13,651 nt of DNA from Lunasporangiospora selenospora (taxonomy: Eukaryota; Mortierellomycota; Mortierellomycetes; Mortierellales; Mortierellaceae), in the NCBI GenBank assembly GCA_015680635.1, contig JAABOA010000036.1:13880-27530 (forward strand), written 5' to 3'. The notes under the pieces are model-generated. The model saw only the letters and a program-made list of their open reading frames with translations, did no database searches and was not told the DNA's origin. Each line of letters begins with the position of its first letter. The first letter of the stretch is position 1. The position numbers and the translations under genes are program-made. Of the stretch, positions 8,556 to 13,651 are shown piece by piece.

Positions 8556-9590
8556 CTAGAGGTAGCCATTCCATACGCTATACGCGCGCAGGCCCGCCAC
8601 CACGACCGCAGGAACAGCTATTAGGAGAGCACCCTGGATCATCATCACCCTCAGGGTGTCGTCCTCATCATCGTCGCCATCCTCCTCCTCCTCCAGATCC
8701 ATCTCAACGTCCATTTCAGCGTCCACCTCTGCCTTTTCTTCCTCTATCTGGACGCCTTCCTCCATCCCAACCTCCTCCTTCTTCTCGGCCTCTTCCTCTT
8801 CCTCCTCGGCCTCTTCCTCCGTATCCTCTATCACCACCACCTCTACTTCTTCCCCCTCCTTTTCGCCAACGGCAAGAGCCGTGGCGAATGGTGAGCGGAC
8901 GTCAAGGACGCGAACGTCCTCCAGCGACATCAGCCGGAGCCGTTTGGAGAGTGACGTGTCCTCTTCATCATCGTCAAGCTCCAAACGTCGCTTCACATTT
9001 ACCTCGGGCCAAGGACGGGCCAGCGAGGCAGGAGTTGACGGGGCAAGCACGGGAGCCTGCGGGACTAAAGCAGGAACCTGTACAGCCGGCGCAGGCAGTG
9101 CAACCTGCAGCTGCACTGCGCGGCATGACCGCCGTCTGAGGAGGGCCCTTCGTCTGGCCAGGGAACTGGGGGCTCGCGACGAAGCGTATGGATGCATCCG
9201 TGGGCGAGGGCAGGGTAGCCACTTGTGGGTGTTTTGTTGGAGGTGGTGGAGTTGCGGGAAGTGCGGCTGCTGGTACTGGTAGGGGTACTCCTGAAGGATC
9301 CCTTGGAGATACAGCAGAAGGAACTGCTCCTGCGACTCTGGCTCTTGTTGTTGCTCCTGTTGCTGCTCATGTTGTTGTGGTAGTTGCTGGGGTTGCTGCT
9401 GAGGTTGCTGGAGCTGCTGAGGCTCGGGGAGATATGAAGAAGGGGGTGTGAGAGGTGACGAGGGGAGAGAGAGAGGTGACGAAGTGGGAGAGAGTGGTGA
9501 CGAAGGGGGAGAGAGAGGTGACGAAGGGGGAGAGAGGAGCCGGGGATACGGGAAAAAGGGTCGAGTGAGCGTGGGTGCGAGTGACGACAT
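8556..9590 (-). CDS. Low-complexity Ser/Pro-, Gln- and acid-rich protein with hydrophobic C-terminus
   Basis: A single exon gives 344 residues. The start ATG at 9590 is chosen over one 28 codons upstream because its context is CCACCATGT and because a C/T-rich leader precedes it. In order: a Pro/Phe N-terminus; five heptads of SPPSSPL type (about 20-54); a Gln-rich tract (58-89); an Arg-rich patch (about 146-157); a Pro/Ala/Val stretch (164-188); a bipartite NLS-like cluster (KRR at 200-202 and KRLR at 216-219); an acidic block (about 243-312, with a Glu run near 258-269); and a hydrophobic tail GALLIAVPAVVVAGL (320-334) just before the stop. The NLS-like cluster suggests nuclear targeting, the SP sites phosphorylation, and the tail possible membrane anchoring. 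All three are inference, and no family is recognised. Reading frame openness in such skewed sequence is weaker evidence than usual, but start context and promoter support a real gene. Confidence 0.6.
   Translation of the reverse strand: MSSLAPTLTRPFFPYPRLLSPPSSPLSPPSSPLSPTSSPLSLPSSPLTPPSSYLPEPQQLQQPQQQPQQLPQQHEQQQEQQQEPESQEQFLLLYLQGILQEYPYQYQQPHFPQLHHLQQNTHKWLPCPRPRMHPYASSRAPSSLARRRALLRRRSCRAVQLQVALPAPAVQVPALVPQAPVLAPSTPASLARPWPEVNVKRRLELDDDEEDTSLSKRLRLMSLEDVRVLDVRSPFATALAVGEKEGEEVEVVVIEDTEEEAEEEEEEAEKKEEVGMEEGVQIEEEKAEVDAEMDVEMDLEEEEDGDDDEDDTLRVMMIQGALLIAVPAVVVAGLRAYSVWNGYL
9429..9533 (-). repeat. 21-bp tandem repeat coding for five S/P heptads
   Basis: Five in-frame 21-bp units encode SPPSSPL, SPPSSPL, SPTSSPL, SLPSSPL and TPPSSYL. 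The first four keep SSPL exactly. On the plus strand the units appear as variants of GAAGGGGGAGAGAGAGGTGAC. It is immediately followed (minus strand, 9419-9324) by a CAG/CAA-rich tract coding for the Gln-rich region, so the gene carries two adjacent slippage-prone tracts. Confidence 0.85.
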
Positions 9591-9700
9591 GGTGGACAGC
9601 TGGGGGGAGAGATTGTAACAAGGAAGAGGAAAGGAAAGAAAGAGAGAAAAAGAAAATTCCGTGGGCAAATACAAAAATGGGGGTTGTCCCTCACACTACG
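9591..9700 (-). promoter_or_regulatory. Pyrimidine-rich leader and promoter of the low-complexity gene
   Basis: On the minus strand the 60-70 bases before the ATG are almost entirely C and T with short A-runs (about 9603-9660). This resembles the leaders of the other genes in the window. A weak TATA-like TTTTTGTATTT lies just upstream. No specific factor site is identified. Confidence 0.45.
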
Positions 9701-10422
9701 CGCCGCACAGCCTGCAAGATCAGCATCAAGTGGCGCAGCAGAGGGGCTCTCCCTTCCAGCACAGCACAGTGTCCTAACAGCTCATGCACAACAAGCCAAA
9801 AAGAATAACCTCATCTCACGAGGTCTAATAAGCTTTGTTCAGGCTATGCACAGGTGGAGTGAAACTGAGAAGCTCAGAAGACGTACACCGTCCACTCGAG
9901 CGCGTCTCACAACCACGCACAACAGGAACCAGGAGCTGGTCCTCGACACCTGTCCAATAGCGCTCCACTGGAATCAGATCGCTTCTCAATATCAGCAGCC
10001 GAACTATGAAGACGAGTGGCCCTGTATAGCTATTCAGTAAAGTGGGTACATTCAGCTGTCAAATATAAAGACATCTAATACTTGTTAATCGATAGAGATC
10101 GTTGGTTTATTTAATAAAACAATTCAGCAAGATTATTAAAATGACACAGTCCATCCGTCTCGAGTGTGAGTGAGTAAAAAGGGGTTATGAAGCTATAGAA
10201 GGAGTTTAAGGTTGGTTGGTCTCCATGTTTTTGATAATGCACCTCACTCATTAGGTATCAAGTGTTCTCAGAACAAGTCACCAACGCGGTGAAGGAAGAA
10301 GAAAGGAAATAATGAAAGCTTTCGCATGAGAGGAACCTTGAGTAAACCCATCCAAGAAACAATACGCTGTATCCATCTTGCCCAGTTTATTCGAGGCTCC
10401 TGGTGGGCTTTGTAGAGATCAT
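9701..10422. other. Intergenic region, no confident gene; contains a dispersed repeat copy
   Basis: A plus-strand open frame at 9684-10040 (118 codons) starts inside the neighbouring promoter. It has no recognisable product, leader or splice signals, and is regarded as chance. From about 10041 the sequence is A/T-rich and includes the repeat segment 10160-10227. The 3' UTR of the five-exon gene should occupy part of 10230-10422. No tRNA or other RNA gene is seen. Confidence 0.5.
10160..10227 (-). repeat. Dispersed repeat segment, copy 2 (partner 6907-6974)
   Basis: This aligns without gaps to 6907-6974, about 78 percent identical. The minus strand reads GDQPTLNSFYSFITPFYS in the frame that reads GDQPISNSFHS in the partner, and stays open to about 10132. 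Most differences are transitions, with the A/T variant usually in this copy, as expected of decay by deamination. Confidence 0.7.
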
Positions 10423-13104
10423 TTAGTTTAAGAGAGTATCAAGCATTGCCTCGAGTCCCGGGATAGATGTTCTGCTTTGTATATCGCAAAGCCGCGTAAT
10501 GAATGGAGGCAAGGTTGGCAGGTATCGGCTGAGTCGACTATTAATTAAAATCTCTTGAATCTAATAATTTTGAAAGCACAGACATGGGAGTATGAGATGG
10601 TGTCGAGGGTAATTCAATACAACTAACGACAAAATAGAGCAGCTGGATGAAGCGCGACATACCAACACATTCAAGCATCCTGGATCCTTGGGACTAATGG
10701 TTAACGACACGGCGCAAATTAAATCTGCAACCAAAGTCATGTTAAATCGGTAGATCCATCGGCACTGGTACCCAATGAAGACTTGGGCTATTGCATGAAC
10801 CCTTTGCTTTGGTTGTTTTGCATCAGTGACATTCGTGTCAAAGTCTGCATTAACACAATGGCGTCGAATTAACCAGAAAAGCTCTTGTAGTCGATCCATG
10901 ACTAGCTGAACATGGAGAGAGCCCTGCCTTGGCACCAGACTCTCTTCATCGTTTTTTTCATCTGCTATTTCCGTCGTGCCTTCAGATAACAATAGAAGAG
11001 TCATGAAAGAGATGACGGGCGATATTGGTAGTTTTTTGCCTGTCTCTCTATCCCCTGCCATCTTCATTTCTGCGCCTTGGTAGCTCCTTGAAAGTTCCAT
11101 TGGAATCCAAGTCAAGAGTTGGTTATGTTTCCAGGAGATCGATGTCGCAACTACAAATACTACCCGTCGCCGCCGCGCCAATGTTCCTGCTCCGGATGAT
11201 TCGTAAATATAACAGTGTTGGAGCCGCAAAAATTCTTTTAAAAGGTTCATTTCTTGGGTATTCTGCTGATCCTCCATCACCTTGAGCGCTGATGAGGTTG
11301 CTGAGGTCCGTATCAGTGCACTAGCAGTTGACAACAAGTCCCATAGAAGCCGTGTCTCTCCATCATCAGGATCTATCGTTGAACGGCTGGTATGGGCTGT
11401 CTCGTGTGAATCCTGTGCTAGACTTTGATTTTTTCCATGTCTCTCCAAGATCCAACCCGTGATAGTGACCACAATTCTAGTCAGTCTCCAGTCAGGGATT
11501 TTGCTCGCAATATCTGCCATGTCCTCTAGAATCCGACAAATAATCTCTTGGCTCAAGAGTCTGTCCTGTTGGTTGATGACATGAAGGAGCTGAGAGTGCT
11601 CCAGATATTGTTCCTCGATATCTTGTCGACTCATATAAAACTGAGGTTGCTTGGAGCTCACTAGCATGATGCTGTCTATTAGCTCCAACACTTTTTGTTG
11701 CCGTGCTATTGAGGACAAAGCCCATAGCCTGGAAGAATAGAAATATGCACCAGCAGTCAATAATGGACAATAAGAATGTGGAGAAATTTCTTTTCTCTCC
11801 TATTTTCTTTTTCTTTTTTGTCATACCTGACCAGGAGCGAGTCATCAAAACGGCACTCGTTCTCTTCAAGAGCTTCGTCTCCGTCCATTATTGGCAATAG
11901 TTGCTGTACGAATGCATTGTCAAGAATCTCCGAGTCTTGATCCAAGGTAGACTGTCTTGTTCCAGGGTTGCAATGGATCGTGTACGCAATATGGAGTATA
12001 TTTTCTACCAACGAGAATGTTCTCGCATCCTGTACAATTGGCGCAACCAGACTGGTTAATTCTCTTGTCCACTCCGTCTGGACATAGCAGCCAAGTAGTG
12101 TAAATACGAAAAAGCGAACAAAGTTAGAGTGAAAGAAAAAAGAGTGGAACGACCATCAAGAGAGCGAGATCAAGTGCAAGACATGGGTTCTTACCAGAAT
12201 CTGGAGGCTCTTTAGATTTACTCCGCTTGCAATAATCTTTTCCAGTTGGTGTAATGACGCTGTAGCCGAAGCAATTACTGCCAATGGATCTGCAACGGTG
12301 GCCTCTCCTATATGAACTAATTCGGATTGAACGGCCAGGTTGATATGGCTTTCTTTTCTTGACCCTAACCTAAACAGATCGTCAAGTCGCTGAGCACACC
12401 ATCTCTGTTGTTGGCACCGTAGCCATTTTCGTTGTCGAGACTGTCGCTGATGTCGATCTGGGACTCGATTGGATTCAGAAGATTCTCCTCCTTGGTAGTC
12501 AGTACGACTAGTCCAAAGACTAGAAGAGGTGGGGTATCTGCTTGCTGAATCGTACCCAGTCCTATCTGGTTCCTTTTCAAGCGTGTCCTCAAGCTGATTC
12601 GAGTATTTGAGGACTGAGAGCATCAATAGACCGACGAATGGCTTGGCCATGAGGACAATGGGTATCTGACAGAGCTTGGTCAGCAACGGTCCCAGTGCAG
12701 GATAGAGCTGAAATGGTTCCAGTTCATAATTAGGTATAGCATCCGTCATTGCAGTATTGAAGGAGGTTGGTTTAGTGAGAGGCTGTAATATGTCCAACTG
12801 AGGTTGGATACTTTCGAGAAACTCTTCCAGATCCTCAAGACAGGCGAGGATGGATGATGTTGCCAAGGGTTGACTATGTATTGGAGAAAGCGACGGATAT
12901 CCAAGTCCAAGAATGAGCAAACGTAAACATTTGGGGCGCGAGCGTGTAGTGAAGGAAAAATTGCTGTCGCACCAGAGCACATGATTCTCCAAGTTGGTTT
13001 GCATGAGGACATTAAGAAATCAATGTAAGAACGTACGGCTGTTCATTGGCTTGACTCAGACATCTCAGAAACTTTTTTGTACGAGCATCGATTACAACAT
13101 CCAT
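10423..13104 (-). CDS. Unrecognised helix-rich protein, five exons
   Basis: Proposed exons are 13104-13037, 12963-12195, 12077-11827, 11728-10663 and 10560-10423. The introns are 73, 117, 98 and 102 bp. Their donors are GTACGT, GTAAGA, GTATGA and GTATGT; their acceptors are GACAG, TCCAG, TCCAG and TTAG. All phases agree, giving 763 residues that begin MDVVIDARTKKF and end EAMLDTLLN. The last exon has 45 clean codons and the joins give smooth sequence such as SLLVRLWALSSIARQQ. Composition is Leu/Ile-rich with many amphipathic helical stretches, no signal peptide and no clear membrane segment. This suggests a cytosolic or nuclear helical-repeat scaffold. No catalytic motif or family is recognised. 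Residues about 158-223 (nt 12560-12365) are Arg/Gln/Trp-rich in this frame, while another frame looks more protein-like there, so an extra intron or an indel is possible. The start codon is uncertain; the gene might begin further upstream. Confidence 0.68.
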
Positions 13105-13109
13105 TCCAT
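13098..13109 (-). promoter_or_regulatory. Start-codon cluster with an overlapping short upstream ORF
   Basis: On the minus strand three ATGs lie within 12 bases: 13109, 13104 and 13100. Only 13104 is in frame with the five-exon gene. The first opens a five-codon ORF (ATG GAA TGG ATG TTG TAA) that overlaps the real start and contains the third. Scanning ribosomes meeting the 13109 ATG first could be diverted, so either initiation is leaky or the mRNA begins between them. Kozak contexts are moderate for all. Confidence 0.4.
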
Positions 13110-13329
13110 TCAGTGCGGATGGAGAATAGAGAAGGGTCAATTGAAACTTGGGAGGATCACAAGAGAAGTTGGACGCAACAAAAACCGCACAGGCTTGGAA
13201 GCGGGAAACGAATTTCTTTTTTACACCTGACCTGATGTGCTAGGAAACAGCTGAAGGTAACTATTGCTAGTTGGTATCATGCACTCTCATAGGACTTGTG
13301 TACATGTGGCTGGCTACTCTAGAGTAAAG
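13105..13329 (-). promoter_or_regulatory. Leader or promoter of the five-exon gene
   Basis: The minus strand from about 13185 to 13111 is rich in C/T (for example CTTCTCTTGTGATCCTCCC and CCCTTCTCTATTCTCCATCC), like the other leaders here. The frame of exon 1 remains open upstream to about 13240, where CCTAG could act as a splice acceptor. This region may therefore instead be part of a larger first coding exon. Only about 225 bases separate the start from the stop of the upstream broken gene. Confidence 0.4.
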
Positions 13330-13651
13330 TTATAAAGGTCTTTGCTTCTTGATGTGGCTATCATCTTCACTTTCAGAGTCGTCGGCCGCTCGTTTTTTGG
13401 TCTTCTTTAGTCTATCAACGAATTTATGGTATTCTTTGGGAAGGATGTCTCAAAAGTTGGTGTGTCCACGCGTATCATGACCTATTGCAAACCGCCCTCG
13501 AGAACTGTGACGGGTGGAACGTGACGGGGGCAGGCCCCAGGGTAAGCAACAGCGATACTGATGTAGACATTGTCAGAGCAGAAATCTTGAAAATCTTGGA
13601 CATGACCCGACTGCGAGGCTCCGAGATAGTGGCCAGTACCTTTTTCCATAT
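13330..13651 (-). pseudogene. 3' end of a broken gene with basic/acidic C-terminal tail
   Basis: The minus strand reads from the right window edge as a protein-like frame (GHYLGASQSGHVQDFQDF, then NVYISIAVAYPGACPRH, then TVLEGGLQ). A TAG at 13484-13482 interrupts it, and the same frame resumes as VMIRVDTPTFE. A single-base shift at about 13441-13450 then moves it to the frame LPKEYHKFVDRLKKTKKR followed by an acidic/basic tail (AADDSESEDDSHIKKQRPL) and TAA at 13332-13330. The tail is a likely nuclear localisation signal. The general look, with a YISIAVAYP-type strand and a KR plus acidic tail, recalls C-termini of Crinkler-like proteins of Mortierella-type fungi, but this is a tentative impression. 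One in-frame stop plus one frameshift within 320 bases argue for decay, unless introns or sequencing errors explain them. Confidence 0.6.

Noticed and set aside
8656-9282. Long plus-strand Ser-rich open frame opposite the low-complexity gene
   Set aside because: It is the mirror of Glu/Asp codons on the minus strand (poly-Ser from TCC/TCT). It lacks a promoter-like leader, and the minus-strand frame has a much better start context.
9684-10040. Plus-strand 118-codon frame in the intergenic region
   Set aside because: It begins within the neighbouring promoter, has no recognisable domains, and has neither leader nor termination features.
12156-13004. ATG at 13004 as the start of the helical-protein gene
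   Set aside because: It falls inside a better-supported 73-bp intron (GTACGT at 13036 to GACAG at 12964) that joins an upstream open exon in phase. The codons before and just after it read poorly.
10423-13104. Assignment of the helical protein to a Fanconi-type or FIRRM-like scaffold
   Set aside because: Overall helical character is compatible, but no specific motif or stretch matched what I recall of these families, so no name is given.
1-13651. tRNA or rRNA genes
   Set aside because: No T-arm-like GGTTCGAATCC with a matching acceptor stem was found on either strand. The one GGTTCGAT occurrence is inside KGD1.

Overview
The window looks like nuclear DNA of a filamentous fungus. The two best-supported spliced genes have short GT-AG introns (73-117 bp) and pyrimidine-rich 5' flanks, and one encodes a mitochondrial 2-oxoglutarate dehydrogenase E1 of eukaryotic type with a targeting peptide. 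Small introns, short intergenic spaces and low-complexity Ser/Pro/Gln protein would fit an early-diverging lineage such as Mortierellomycota, but that placement is inference.

Layout. 71-1538 (-): two-exon gene for a 459-residue LisH plus WD40 propeller protein. 1539-2132: divergent promoter shared with 2133-5412 (+), a three-exon KGD1/OGDH gene (1034 residues), the only housekeeping enzyme here. 5413-8555 is accessory sequence with no confident gene. It holds a G12 tract, a 12-bp minisatellite (12 units, 5876-6019), a candidate decayed spliced gene (6025-6640, -), an 81-bp hAT-like miniature element with a near-perfect 8-bp target duplication (7108-7204), and worn coding-like sequence (7254-7851, -). 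8556-9590 (-): one-exon gene for a 344-residue low-complexity protein with S/P heptads, a Gln-rich tract, a bipartite NLS-like cluster, a long acidic block and a hydrophobic C-terminus. 10423-13104 (-): a five-exon gene for an unrecognised, helix-rich 763-residue protein. 13330-13651 (-): the 3' end of a broken gene (one stop, one frameshift) running off the right edge.

Overall logic. The left 5.4 kb is conserved core sequence. The rest is a faster-evolving block. Two separated stretches (about 5.84-6.97 kb and 8.05-10.23 kb) share at least two similar segments in the same order and orientation, which suggests an old tandem duplication that has since diverged, gained or lost central sequence and expanded a minisatellite in one copy. 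No operon-like co-function can be argued. The one regulatory link the layout supports is the head-to-head arrangement of the LisH/WD40 gene and KGD1. I did not find a new defence or mobile system that I could defend; the most structured non-coding object is the hAT-like miniature element.
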